A stretch of 13,257 nt of DNA from an uncultured Clostridia bacterium (GTDB taxonomy: Bacteria > Bacillota > Clostridia > Christensenellales > CAG-138): the NCBI GenBank assembly GCA_946183765.1, contig CAMHDC010000014.1:1-13257 (forward strand), written 5' to 3'. Of the stretch, positions 5,683 through 12,799 are shown piece by piece. Under the pieces are notes generated by a model that did no database searches, was not told where the DNA came from, and worked only from the letters and a program-made list of their open reading frames with translations. The position numbers and the translations under genes were made by a program. Every line of letters starts with the position of its first letter. The first letter of the stretch is position 1.

Positions 5683-6321
5683 TTAGTCTTGCCCGTCGGA
5701 AACGAAAACATCCATGCCAGGTTTTGCCAGTTTTTTTGCTTCTATCAGAACCACCTTCGCTCTTTCGCCGCGGGCGATCAGCTCCATCCGCTTGGGCTCC
5801 AGGCGGTTCTTCCGCAGCAGAGTGAACAGGTCCGCAAGGCCGTCCGCCCGGTAGCAGAGGCACAGCCGCCCGCCGTTGTCGAGCAGCGCGAAGGCCGCCG
5901 CCAGGAAGTCGTCCAGCCGGTCCCCGTGCCGCTGCCGGGCCCGCTGAGGATCCTCCCCCGCCGAGGATCGGGCATAGTACGGCGGGTTCATGGTGACCAG
6001 ATCAAACCGGCCATGGCCAAGGGCCTTGGGCGCCTCGCTCACGTCCAGCTCGTAAAAGGGGATATCCTGCCCGTTGCGTCGGGCGGACAGGTCGGCCAGC
6101 CGGAGCTGAGCGGCGTCGATGTCGATCCCAGTGAAGGGGCAGCCGTAGAGGGCGTTGGCGTATACGGGAATGATCCCGTTGCCCGTACCCAGGTCCACGG
6201 CCCGTTCGCTCCTTTTCGCGTGCAGAAAATGGACGAGGCGCACCGGGTCCTCCGTGAAGCGGCCCAGCTCCTCGTCCTGATAGATGCCGTACTGTTCAAA
6301 TTGCAGGCTTTCCCAGCGCAT
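5683..6321 (-). CDS. trmN6: tRNA1(Val) adenine-37 N6-methyltransferase (YfiC/TrmN6-like)
   Basis: 212 residues, a class I SAM-dependent methyltransferase. The SAM-binding motif is DLGTGNG (43-49), followed by G-I-D-I-D (65-69), the acidic end of strand 2. The catalytic motif NPPY (112-115), typical of amino-N6-adenine methylation, follows T-M. Its length and pattern match TrmN6/YabB, which methylates A37 of tRNA-Val. ATG at 6321 starts 5 nt after the spoIID stop, with only a weak ACGGG upstream, so translation may depend on spoIID. In B. subtilis the homologue yabB lies close to rsmI; here rsmI is nearby but on the other strand. Exact tRNA substrate is inferred from family. Confidence 0.88.
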   Translation of the reverse strand: MRWESLQFEQYGIYQDEELGRFTEDPVRLVHFLHAKRSERAVDLGTGNGIIPVYANALYGCPFTGIDIDAAQLRLADLSARRNGQDIPFYELDVSEAPKALGHGRFDLVTMNPPYYARSSAGEDPQRARQRHGDRLDDFLAAAFALLDNGGRLCLCYRADGLADLFTLLRKNRLEPKRMELIARGERAKVVLIEAKKLAKPGMDVFVSDGQD

Positions 6322-6326
6322 ACCCG

Positions 6327-7415
6327 TTAAAACTGGCCGATGACGCCCAGGGAGACGCCGGTATAGTAGTGCAGAAGGATGGTTCGGTAATCCGCCCCGT
6401 CAGAAGCCATGCCGTTGGCCCCCGCCTGGCTCATGCCCACCCCGTGGCCGAAGCCCTTGGTGCGGAAGATGACCTCGTCGTTGGTGACTTCCACGGTAAA
6501 CATGGCGCTGTCCAGGCCGAACAGCTTCCGCGCCGTCCTGCCGGTGACCTCGTCCTGGTTCAATTGCAGCTTTTCCACCCGCCCGCTGGGATAGAGGGAA
6601 AGGACCTTCAGCTGCTCTTCCAACTTATCCTCCTCCATGTTGGCGTTGGGGCGGGCGCCGTTGACCTTTTCGACGAAGGTCCCGCGGTGATATCTGACCT
6701 CCCCGGTCTGCCGGCTGCCGATCTCATGGGGGCTCTCCACCGAGCGCAGATAGGCGAAGGTGCTGCCGTACACGTTCTCGCTGTCCTCGGTCCAGCCGCC
6801 GGACGCGGCGTGATACATGGCGTTGATGGGCTTGCCGTTGTAAAGCATGACCTCCCCTGCCGTATCCATGACCGCCTTGGCGATGACGGAATATCTGTAC
6901 GTATAGGTATCCCCCCAGGACTTATGCAGCTTCGCGTCGGACCGGTAGGTCTGGCAGCAGCTGCTGGAAGTGCAAACGTCCGCGTTGGGGTTGGTTTTAC
7001 AGCCGCCGTGCCGAATGGAATACAGGGTATAGGTCCGGCTGGCCACGGCCTGGGCCTTCAGCGCCTCCATGGGGTAGCTCGCCCCCACTTCTCCGGCGAC
7101 CACGCCCAGAATATACTCCTCCAGGAGCATGTCCCGCACCTCTCCCTCGTCCTGGAAGAAGACCTTCACGTAGGTGTTGTGGACCTTGGTGAAGTTGACG
7201 TCCACAGGCAAAGGTGACCAGGTAGGTGCGGGGATGATGGGCTCCGGCGATTCCTCCGCGCTGAGGGCGTCCCCCGCCGGCAGAGCGCAGGCACGAACGA
7301 CCCCCACCGCCAGCAGCACCAGCGCCACCAGCAGGGCGGTGAGCCCCATCAGGATGGGCCAATGGACGGTATACACCTTCTGTTTTTTACGGGAACGCTT
7401 TTTCTTTTTGCTCAT
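6327..7415 (-). CDS. spoIID: SpoIID-family peptidoglycan lytic transglycosylase
   Basis: 362 residues. In spore formers SpoIID cleaves glycan strands with SpoIIP and SpoIIM during engulfment. A Lys/Arg-rich cytoplasmic tail (2-13) precedes one membrane anchor (about 21-42) and a linker. The SpoIID domain then begins around 80. E109 in V-V-A-G-E-V-G-A is the expected catalytic Glu. A Cys-rich segment (C139, C148, C153, C154) covers the zinc-site region. The C-terminal signature G-F-G-H-G-V-G-M-S-Q-A-G is at 321-332. ATG at 7415 has no Shine-Dalgarno site; a TATAAT box ends 6 nt before it. A SpoIID-like amidase enhancer (LytB type) is an alternative, but length and anchor favour SpoIID. Confidence 0.9.
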   Translation of the reverse strand: MSKKKKRSRKKQKVYTVHWPILMGLTALLVALVLLAVGVVRACALPAGDALSAEESPEPIIPAPTWSPLPVDVNFTKVHNTYVKVFFQDEGEVRDMLLEEYILGVVAGEVGASYPMEALKAQAVASRTYTLYSIRHGGCKTNPNADVCTSSSCCQTYRSDAKLHKSWGDTYTYRYSVIAKAVMDTAGEVMLYNGKPINAMYHAASGGWTEDSENVYGSTFAYLRSVESPHEIGSRQTGEVRYHRGTFVEKVNGARPNANMEEDKLEEQLKVLSLYPSGRVEKLQLNQDEVTGRTARKLFGLDSAMFTVEVTNDEVIFRTKGFGHGVGMSQAGANGMASDGADYRTILLHYYTGVSLGVIGQF

Positions 7416-7421
7416 GGTATC

Positions 7422-7450
7422 ATTATATGCGTGTATTGTTGCGGAATAAA
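7422..7450 (-). promoter_or_regulatory. Promoter of spoIID (sigma-A or sigma-E type)
   Basis: TATAAT (7427-7422) ends 6 nt before the ATG. A weak TTTATT lies 17 nt upstream (7450-7445). Read as CATATAAT, the -10 also resembles the sigma-E -10 (CATACAAT type), which would fit the known sigma-E control of spoIID in Bacillus. The -35 is too poor to choose between them. Confidence 0.45.
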
Positions 7451-7507
7451 TAGATATTTAGCGAACAAGCGGTAAATTTTCTTCTTTTTTCTGTCCCATT
7501 CCCCGCC

Positions 7508-7536
7508 TTGAAAGTTGCTTATCCCTATGCTATACT
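7508..7536 (+). promoter_or_regulatory. Sigma-A promoter of the primosome operon
   Basis: TTGAAA (7508-7513), a 17-nt spacer and TATACT (7531-7536) with extended TG. The -10 ends 7 nt before the ATG at 7544, so the mRNA probably starts at or next to the start codon. The TTG of the -35 is also a possible in-frame start, but has no ribosome-binding site. Confidence 0.75.
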
Positions 7537-7543
7537 TCCCCAT

Positions 7544-8749
7544 ATGAACATACATTTTTCACCCGAGGCCCAAAAAAGGGAGCAGACCCCGGTAGACAAC
7601 CTGTTTTTCAGCGAATTCATGCCTGACGCCGAAGGCGAGGCCGTGAAGGTGTACCTTTACGGGCTCATGCAGTGCCGCTTTCCCTCCATGGGGGACGTGT
7701 CCGTCGCGGAAGCCCTGAACCTGACGGAAGGGGCCGTGCTTACCGCTTTCGTCTACTGGCAGAGCAAGGGGCTGGTCCGCATCCTCAAGGAGGACCCCCT
7801 GGAGGTGGAATACCTGACCGTGGAGCAGCCGGCGGTGACCACGGCGGTGCCGCTGAAGTATCAGTCCTTCGTCCGCGCTCTCAACGAGCTCACCGCCCCC
7901 CGCCAGTTCAGTATGCGGGAGCTGGGCCATATCTACGACTGCCTGGAGGTCTTCCATCTGGAGGAGAAGGCGGTGCTGGAGCTTGTGAGCCACTGCATGG
8001 AGGAGAAGGGACGCCGGGTGTCCATCCAGTACATTTCCACCGTGGCCAAGAGCTGGGCGGACGCAGGCATCTTTACCTACGAGCAGGCCAGGGATTATAT
8101 CGCCAACGCTATGGTCCGCAAACACGGCGCCGCCGCGGTGCTGCGTCGGTGGAGCAAGCGTCGGCTGCCCACGCTGGATGAAATGACCATGTACGATCGC
8201 TGGGTCAAGGAATGGGGCTTCGACGACGAGGCCATCCTGGCCGCCTGTCCCAGGCTTACCAGCACCTCCAGCCCTTCCTTCGAAGCGCTGGGGGATCGCC
8301 TAAGGGAGCTCTACGAGCAGAACAAGCTGAAAGCGGCGGATATCCGGGCGGACAGCGAGAGTATCAGCGACGAGAAGGAATTCGCCCGCATGGTCTTCGC
8401 CCGCATGGGCAAGGTGTCCACCCCCACCCGGGACGACGTGCGGCAGCTGTCCGTGTTTATGGACGGGCCCGACGGCCTCTCCCGGGAGGTGGTGCTGCTG
8501 GCCGCTGAGGAGTGCGCCGACGCGGAACGGCCCTTCGGAAAGCTGAAAACCATCCTGAAGGACTGGATGGAGCGGCATATCGGCACCGTGGCGGAGGCGC
8601 AGAAGGCCCTGGCGGAGAAGAAGGAAACATTCTATCCTGTGGACAGCAGCCATAAAGCTCGCAAGCGGAATACCCTGCTGAACTATGCGGAAGCAGCTCC
8701 TGCCACTGCAAATATTGAAGAGATCTCTTTGGACTTGGATGAATTATGA
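7544..8749 (+). CDS. DnaD/DnaB-domain replication initiation protein
   Basis: 401 residues. The N-terminal part (about 20-95) has a winged-helix look (F-F-S-E-F-M-P, then helices, then QSKGLVRI). A DnaD domain at about 115-187 ends with the Y-I-S-T-V-A-K-S-W-A-D-A-G-I pattern. A second, weaker copy is at about 205-260. A third DnaD-like tail is at 285-352 (PFGKLKTILKDW, then T-V-A-E-A). In B. subtilis DnaD and DnaB remodel origin DNA and bring in the DnaI loader and DnaC helicase. The next gene is such a loader, overlapping by ATGA, and nrdR lies 3.3 kb away; B. subtilis has nrdR-dnaB-dnaI together. ATG at 7544 is chosen over TTG 7508, which is the -35. No Shine-Dalgarno site. Confidence 0.85.
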   Translation: MNIHFSPEAQKREQTPVDNLFFSEFMPDAEGEAVKVYLYGLMQCRFPSMGDVSVAEALNLTEGAVLTAFVYWQSKGLVRILKEDPLEVEYLTVEQPAVTTAVPLKYQSFVRALNELTAPRQFSMRELGHIYDCLEVFHLEEKAVLELVSHCMEEKGRRVSIQYISTVAKSWADAGIFTYEQARDYIANAMVRKHGAAAVLRRWSKRRLPTLDEMTMYDRWVKEWGFDDEAILAACPRLTSTSSPSFEALGDRLRELYEQNKLKAADIRADSESISDEKEFARMVFARMGKVSTPTRDDVRQLSVFMDGPDGLSREVVLLAAEECADAERPFGKLKTILKDWMERHIGTVAEAQKALAEKKETFYPVDSSHKARKRNTLLNYAEAAPATANIEEISLDLDEL

Positions 8750-9654
8750 CGCATACCTTTGAAACCCATTATGCTGACCTGCGTCGCCGGGCCGTGCTTC
8801 AGCTGGAAGCCCGTCGAAAAGAATGCGACGCTTTGGATCCGGCTTTTGCCGCCCTGAGAGCGAAGCGAAGCCGCGTGTTTTCCATGCCCGCCCAGGGAGC
8901 AAAGCTGACGCTGTCCACGCTGCGGCTGGAGGAGGAAGCGCTGCTGAAACGATACGGACTCCCGAAGGATTATCTGATGCCTTCCTATGCCTGCCCCCTG
9001 TGTCAGGACACCGGATATGTGGGCAGTCCGGTCAAAAGGAAATGCGCCTGTCTGTTAAAGCTGGAACAGCAGAATCGGGTAGAAGCCGGCCGCATCAACG
9101 AGCGGGAGGTTTTTTCTCATTTTTCCGATGACATCTACCCGGATGAAGCGTCGCTGGTGAACGGACGAAAGATCCTGGCGTATTGTCAAAAATACGCTGA
9201 AACCTTGCCCTCCCCCAAGATCCCCCAGCTCTATCTTTTCGGGCAGGCAGGCCGCGGCAAGAGCTTTATGGGCAACGCCATCGCCGCCCGCGCCATCGAG
9301 CGGGGCATCGATACTCTGCGGCTCACCGCATATCGGATGACGGAGGAGGTCATGAACGGCTTCTCCACCAACGTCTCTCCCCTGCCCCGGTTCACTCAGG
9401 TACCCCTGCTGGTACTGGACGATTTGGGCACGGAGCCGATGATCCCCAACGTGACGGCAGAAGCCCTTTTTGCCATTGCCGATCAGCGCAACAGCGGAAG
9501 GCTCGCCACCGTATATATCAGCAATCTGACCAAGGATGGGCTGCGGGAGCGGTACGGTGACCGGATCGCCTCCCGGATCATGGACGAGAACATCACGCGG
9601 TCCATCGAGTTCAAGGGCAACAGCCTGCGCTATTTTGGAGAGGATGACCGCTGA
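8746..9654 (+). CDS. DnaC/DnaI-like AAA+ helicase loader
   Basis: 302 residues. After a helical N-terminus there is a zinc-binding knot with C83, C86, C100 and C102. The AAA+ core has Walker A GQAGRGKS (166-173), Walker B LLVLDDLG (221-228), sensor I around I258-S-N260, and an arginine-bearing R-Y-G-D-R-I-A-S-R-I (269-278), as in IstB/DnaC proteins. It probably loads the replicative helicase in an ATP-dependent way with the DnaD-like partner. The ATG overlaps the upstream stop (ATGA), so the two are likely coupled. It is not an IstB transposase helper: there is no IS transposase nearby, and the zinc knot and DnaD pairing fit the primosome. Confidence 0.9.
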   Translation: MTHTFETHYADLRRRAVLQLEARRKECDALDPAFAALRAKRSRVFSMPAQGAKLTLSTLRLEEEALLKRYGLPKDYLMPSYACPLCQDTGYVGSPVKRKCACLLKLEQQNRVEAGRINEREVFSHFSDDIYPDEASLVNGRKILAYCQKYAETLPSPKIPQLYLFGQAGRGKSFMGNAIAARAIERGIDTLRLTAYRMTEEVMNGFSTNVSPLPRFTQVPLLVLDDLGTEPMIPNVTAEALFAIADQRNSGRLATVYISNLTKDGLRERYGDRIASRIMDENITRSIEFKGNSLRYFGEDDR

Positions 9655-10472
9655 TGCTGTATCTTGTCGCCACCCCCATCGGGAATCTGGGGGACATCAC
9701 CTATCGGGCCGTTCAGACCCTGCAAAGCTGTGACGAGGTGTGGTGTGAGGACACCCGGCAGACCGCCAAGCTCCTCAACCATCTGAACGTCAAAAAGCCT
9801 CTCACGAGCTGCCACGAATACACCCAGAAGGAGAAAGCGCCCCTGCTGCTGGAAAAGCTGAGGAGCGGCCTCGACATCGCCTATGTGTCCGACGCGGGCA
9901 TGCCCGGCATCTCCGATCCGGGCGCCGTACTGGTGCAGGCATGCATCGAAGCGGGCCTTTCCTACACCGTCCTCCCCGGTCCCTCGGCGGTGCTCACGGC
10001 GGCGGTGCTGTCGGGACTACCCCTGGATCGCTTTGCCTTCTTCGGGTTCCTGCCCCGGGAGGGGACGGAGCGCAAGAAAGCGCTGAGTGATCTTGCTGCC
10101 TGCGGCTGCACGGCCATCCTCTACGAAAGCCCCCACCGGGTGAAGGGCACCCTGTCGGACGTGCTGAACGCCGCCGGAGACTGCTCCTGCGCCCTGGTGC
10201 GGGAGTTGACCAAGGTCCACGAAAGCTGCCATCGGGGGCTGATTTCTGAGGTCATAGAGGCCCTGCCGGAGGAAGTGAAGGGCGAATGCGTGCTGCTGTT
10301 TTCCGTGCCGCCCAAGGCGGAAAGCGCGCCCACAGCGGAGGAGCTGGACGAGATGCTGCTGCGGCTTATGGACCATATGAGCCTGAAGGACGCCGCCAAA
10401 GAGGCCAGCGAAGCCCTGAAGCTCCCCAAGAAGCAGGTCTACGCCCGGGCGTTGGAGCTGAAAAACGAATAA
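9654..10472 (+). CDS. rsmI: 16S rRNA (cytidine1402-2'-O)-methyltransferase RsmI
   Basis: 272 residues, the usual size. A tetrapyrrole-methylase-fold SAM enzyme that methylates the ribose of C1402 in the 30S decoding centre. The diagnostic start is L-Y-L-V-A-T-P-I-G-N-L-G-D (2-14). Other family motifs are E-D-T-R-Q-T near 42, Y-V-S-D-A-G-M-P-G-I-S-D-P-G near 82, L-P-G-P-S-A near 105, FFGFLPR near 125 and Y-E-S-P-H-R near 155. The C-terminus (about 220-272) is the helical DNA-binding-like extension typical of Firmicutes. The ATG overlaps the upstream stop by one base (TGATG), so it belongs to the DnaD-loader transcript. A strong terminator follows directly. Confidence 0.97.
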   Translation: MLYLVATPIGNLGDITYRAVQTLQSCDEVWCEDTRQTAKLLNHLNVKKPLTSCHEYTQKEKAPLLLEKLRSGLDIAYVSDAGMPGISDPGAVLVQACIEAGLSYTVLPGPSAVLTAAVLSGLPLDRFAFFGFLPREGTERKKALSDLAACGCTAILYESPHRVKGTLSDVLNAAGDCSCALVRELTKVHESCHRGLISEVIEALPEEVKGECVLLFSVPPKAESAPTAEELDEMLLRLMDHMSLKDAAKEASEALKLPKKQVYARALELKNE

Positions 10473-10474
10473 GC

Positions 10475-10505
10475 AAAAAGCCTGTCGAAACGACAGGCTT
10501 TTGTT
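10475..10505. terminator. Bidirectional Rho-independent terminator
   Basis: A 12-bp inverted repeat AAAAGCCTGTCG/CGACAGGCTTTT with an AAA loop, preceded by A5 and followed by TTTTGTT. It stops the rsmI transcript on the plus strand and the foldase/small-protein transcript on the minus strand. Confidence 0.9.
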
Positions 10506-10519
10506 ATGCTTCCGTTCTC

Positions 10520-10618
10520 TTACAGGGCCATGACGCTGGCTACGATGGTGAAGACAAGACCGATGACCATCAGCAGCGCCATGAAGATACACATCCAACG
10601 TACGAACCGGCTGTGCAT
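10520..10618 (-). CDS. 32-residue single-pass membrane protein
   Basis: The gene reads M-H-S-R-F-V-R-W-M-C, then I-F-M-A-L-L-M-V-I-G-L-V-F-T-I-V-A-S-V-M-A-L and a TAA. Three basic residues at the N-terminus followed by about 22 hydrophobic residues make one membrane helix with the N-terminus inside. AAGGAG lies 5 nt before the ATG and overlaps the TAA stop of the foldase gene (TAAGGAG), so translation is probably coupled. A terminator follows. It resembles the very short membrane proteins often annotated as DUF4044 in Firmicutes, but I cannot confirm that. The strong ribosome-binding site and tight placement argue that it is real. Possible role: accessory to the foldase, by position only. Confidence 0.7.
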   Translation of the reverse strand: MHSRFVRWMCIFMALLMVIGLVFTIVASVMAL

Positions 10619-10627
10619 GCTGTCTCC

Positions 10628-11848
10628 TTACGCCGCCGGATCGAAGGCCTGCACGGCATCGTCGTCGATGACGATGTTCGCCTTAGCCCGCCAGGCTTCC
10701 ATCTGCTCGGTATAGTAGTTGCTCTCGGCGTAGTTCTTGAGGGTGCTGTCGATGACGGATTTCACGTCCTCGTAGGGGACGAGACCGGTGGTGCCTTCCG
10801 CCCGCTTGACGATGTAATAGGTGTTGACGTCGTTGCCGTCGCTGTCCTTGGTCACGGCCTGGACCATGTCCACGTCACCCACATTCATGTCCTTGGCCAG
10901 CGTGTAGACGGCGCTGTCGAAGACGCTATCGTTCTCACCGATGGCCATGATCGCCTGGGCTTTGCCCTCCGCGCTCTCGTTGTCCTCTGCGGTGCGGTAG
11001 TCCTCGAATTCCTTGCCGCCCTTGATCTCGGTCAATATCTCATTGGCCTTTTCGGCGTCAGAGTTCTGGATCACCTGAACGAAGAGGAAGTCCTCGGGAA
11101 TGTAGAGATAGGGGATGTCGGTGTAGCCCTGGACCATATAGGAGGCGTTTTGCGCATAAGCGCCCTCCACATAGGCATCCTCATAATAGGTCTTGGCGTA
11201 CTCGGCGTAGATGTCCTTCAGCTCCGCCTCACTTACGTTCCGCTCGGCGGCGAAATGCTCCCTGATCTTTTCGGCATAGGCTTCCGACAGGGCGGAATGC
11301 TCGCTGCGCTTCAAAAAGGTCTTCTGGTTGATGCCCATGTTGGAGAAGTAGTTGGCCAGCATGGTGGCGGCATAGGTCTCAGGCGTCTGGGAACCGGAGG
11401 ACTTGGCGCTCTCCAGGATCTGCTCCTTCAGATTGGTCAGAGCGTCCTTGGCGGACTGGGCCACCGCATCCAGCTCCTCAGCCGTCAGGTTGATGCCCAG
11501 TTCCTTGCCCATCTGAATAAAGACCTCGCTGTCGATGAGGTTGTTGAGAATGTCCTGCTTCAGTTTGTGCATGCCCGACTCGGTGGAGGTGTCGTAATGC
11601 TCGCCGTAGCCATAGTACAGGGCATACATGTTATAGGTATCGATATTGTTATAGTAGTTGCTCAGGGACGCGGCGTATTCGTTCTTGGTGATCTTGGCTC
11701 CGTTCACCGTGGCGATGGCCTTGTTGCGGGTGAAGTAATTGTCACCAAAGGAATCCTTCCGTAGCAGCATGATGAGGCTGGCCGCCAGCACGATGATTAC
11801 CAGGGCCACCGCAGCGATGAGCAGAATCTTCTTGGTTTGACGTTTCAT
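10628..11848 (-). CDS. Membrane-anchored PrsA/SurA-like foldase (parvulin-type peptidyl-prolyl isomerase)
   Basis: 406 residues. A basic start (M-K-R-Q-T-K-K) and one hydrophobic span (about 8-29) place the rest outside the membrane. There is no lipobox Cys, unlike classic PrsA lipoproteins. A SurA-N-like chaperone part lies at about 43-220, beginning A-I-A-T-V-N-G-A-K-I-T-K-N-E-Y. A divergent parvulin region at about 253-350 (F-L-F-V-Q-V-I, G-G-K-E-F-E-D-Y, then N-T-Y-Y-I-V-K-R) is followed by P-Y-E-D-V-K and a helical end. The parvulin domain is degenerate by eye, so isomerase activity is doubtful and chaperone activity more likely. ATG at 11848 has AGGAG 12 nt upstream, a rather long spacing. 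It has its own consensus promoter and is followed by the coupled 32-residue protein. Confidence 0.85.
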   Translation of the reverse strand: MKRQTKKILLIAAVALVIIVLAASLIMLLRKDSFGDNYFTRNKAIATVNGAKITKNEYAASLSNYYNNIDTYNMYALYYGYGEHYDTSTESGMHKLKQDILNNLIDSEVFIQMGKELGINLTAEELDAVAQSAKDALTNLKEQILESAKSSGSQTPETYAATMLANYFSNMGINQKTFLKRSEHSALSEAYAEKIREHFAAERNVSEAELKDIYAEYAKTYYEDAYVEGAYAQNASYMVQGYTDIPYLYIPEDFLFVQVIQNSDAEKANEILTEIKGGKEFEDYRTAEDNESAEGKAQAIMAIGENDSVFDSAVYTLAKDMNVGDVDMVQAVTKDSDGNDVNTYYIVKRAEGTTGLVPYEDVKSVIDSTLKNYAESNYYTEQMEAWRAKANIVIDDDAVQAFDPAA

Positions 11849-11888
11849 GGTAAGTTCGTTCTCCTGTTTTTTCTAAACAATCTTGTGA

Positions 11889-11917
11889 ATTATAGTATAA
11901 AAGACCGCCCTTGTCAA
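11889..11917 (-). promoter_or_regulatory. Perfect-consensus sigma-A promoter of the foldase gene
   Basis: TTGACA (11917-11912), a 17-nt spacer and TATAAT (11894-11889). The predicted start near 11882 gives a leader of about 34 nt before the ATG. An overlapping second TATACT occurs just upstream within the spacer. Confidence 0.88.
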
Positions 11918-11959
11918 TTCAAAGGCGGCCGCTTCGCTGCTTTTTTCACGATTATTCCA

Positions 11960-12799
11960 TTATTTCAATCGAAGGTAGGCGGCCATGCCTCCCGTGCGGC
12001 CCTCCCGTCGATAGGAATACAGGTTCATGGTTTCCTGGGTGCAGACGCCCATGAGGAAGATGTTCTCCGGCAGCACGCCCTGCTCCATGAACTGGCAGGC
12101 GGCCACCTGCCACAGGTCCACCGTGGGGTTTCCCCGTCCGTTGACGCCCCGAAGGGGACAGACGGGAAAGGCGGCTTCGAAATCTTCGCATACGTCCTCC
12201 CCCACCTCGAAGCACTTGGGGCAGATGGAGGGGCCCACGCCGCAGAGCATGTCCCCGGGATCGGAGCCGTAAGCCTTTTGCATCTGGGCAATCACGTTCC
12301 CGCCGATGCGGCCCAGCGCCCCCCGCCATCCGGCGTGGCAAAGGCCGATGGCCTTCCGCACGGGGTCGAAGAAGTAGAAGGCCATGCAGTCTGCGTGGCC
12401 GGTGATCAGCGTCACTTCGGGATCGTCGGTAATGAGACCGTCGCAGGGAGGCAGGCTCTCCCGGGTATATCCCCGGCCCCGATCTTTGCGGTCCACCCGA
12501 AGCACCGTGATCCCGTGCTCGTAGCTGTCCATGACCATGGACTCCTCCGGGAATCCGGCCCCACGGCTGAATCGGCGGTAGTTCTCCATGACGTCGGCCC
12601 GCTCGTCGTGGGTGAAGCTCAGGTTGAGCCCTGTGAAAGGCGGTTTGCTGACGCCGCCGATCCGGGCGGAAAAGCCGTGGTCGATCTCGGGACGAGCCGA
12701 AAAAGCAGGCAGGGTATAGATGCCTACGCCCCCCTGCTCCCGATAGTCATGCTCCACCCGGATGCGGTCGAATGCTTCTTGAAAGGATGCCCTGTCCAT
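11960..12799 (-). CDS. pgeF: Peptidoglycan editing factor PgeF / purine nucleoside phosphorylase (YfiH/YlmD, DUF152)
   Basis: 279 residues. The family shows zinc-dependent purine nucleoside phosphorylase and adenosine deaminase activity, and E. coli PgeF prevents wrong amino acids in peptidoglycan peptides. The zinc-ligand pattern is present as H95 (Y-E-H-G), C138 (G-H-A-D-C) and H155 in C-H-A-G-W-R-G (154-160). G-F-S-A-R-I-G-G-V-S and the C-G-V-G-P-S-I segment (186-192) are also typical. The C-terminus has T-Q-E-T-M-N-L-Y-S-Y-R-R-E. The ATG overlaps the nrdR stop by one base (TAATG), with no clear Shine-Dalgarno site, so it is probably coupled to nrdR. Confidence 0.94.
   Translation of the reverse strand: MDRASFQEAFDRIRVEHDYREQGGVGIYTLPAFSARPEIDHGFSARIGGVSKPPFTGLNLSFTHDERADVMENYRRFSRGAGFPEESMVMDSYEHGITVLRVDRKDRGRGYTRESLPPCDGLITDDPEVTLITGHADCMAFYFFDPVRKAIGLCHAGWRGALGRIGGNVIAQMQKAYGSDPGDMLCGVGPSICPKCFEVGEDVCEDFEAAFPVCPLRGVNGRGNPTVDLWQVAACQFMEQGVLPENIFLMGVCTQETMNLYSYRREGRTGGMAAYLRLK

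Noticed and set aside
7508..7543. Upstream TTG start adding 12 residues to the DnaD-like protein
   Set aside because: The TTG is the first half of the -35 element TTGAAA, and the extra codons lie before the predicted transcription start.
8746..9654. IstB-type helper of an IS21 element
   Set aside because: No transposase or inverted repeats are nearby. Coupling to a DnaD-like gene and the Cys-knot N-terminus fit a helicase loader.
10286..11764. A 492-codon plus-strand frame antisense to the foldase gene
   Set aside because: It has the same cause as above: it is codon-aligned with the foldase gene. It begins inside rsmI in another frame and crosses a strong terminator.
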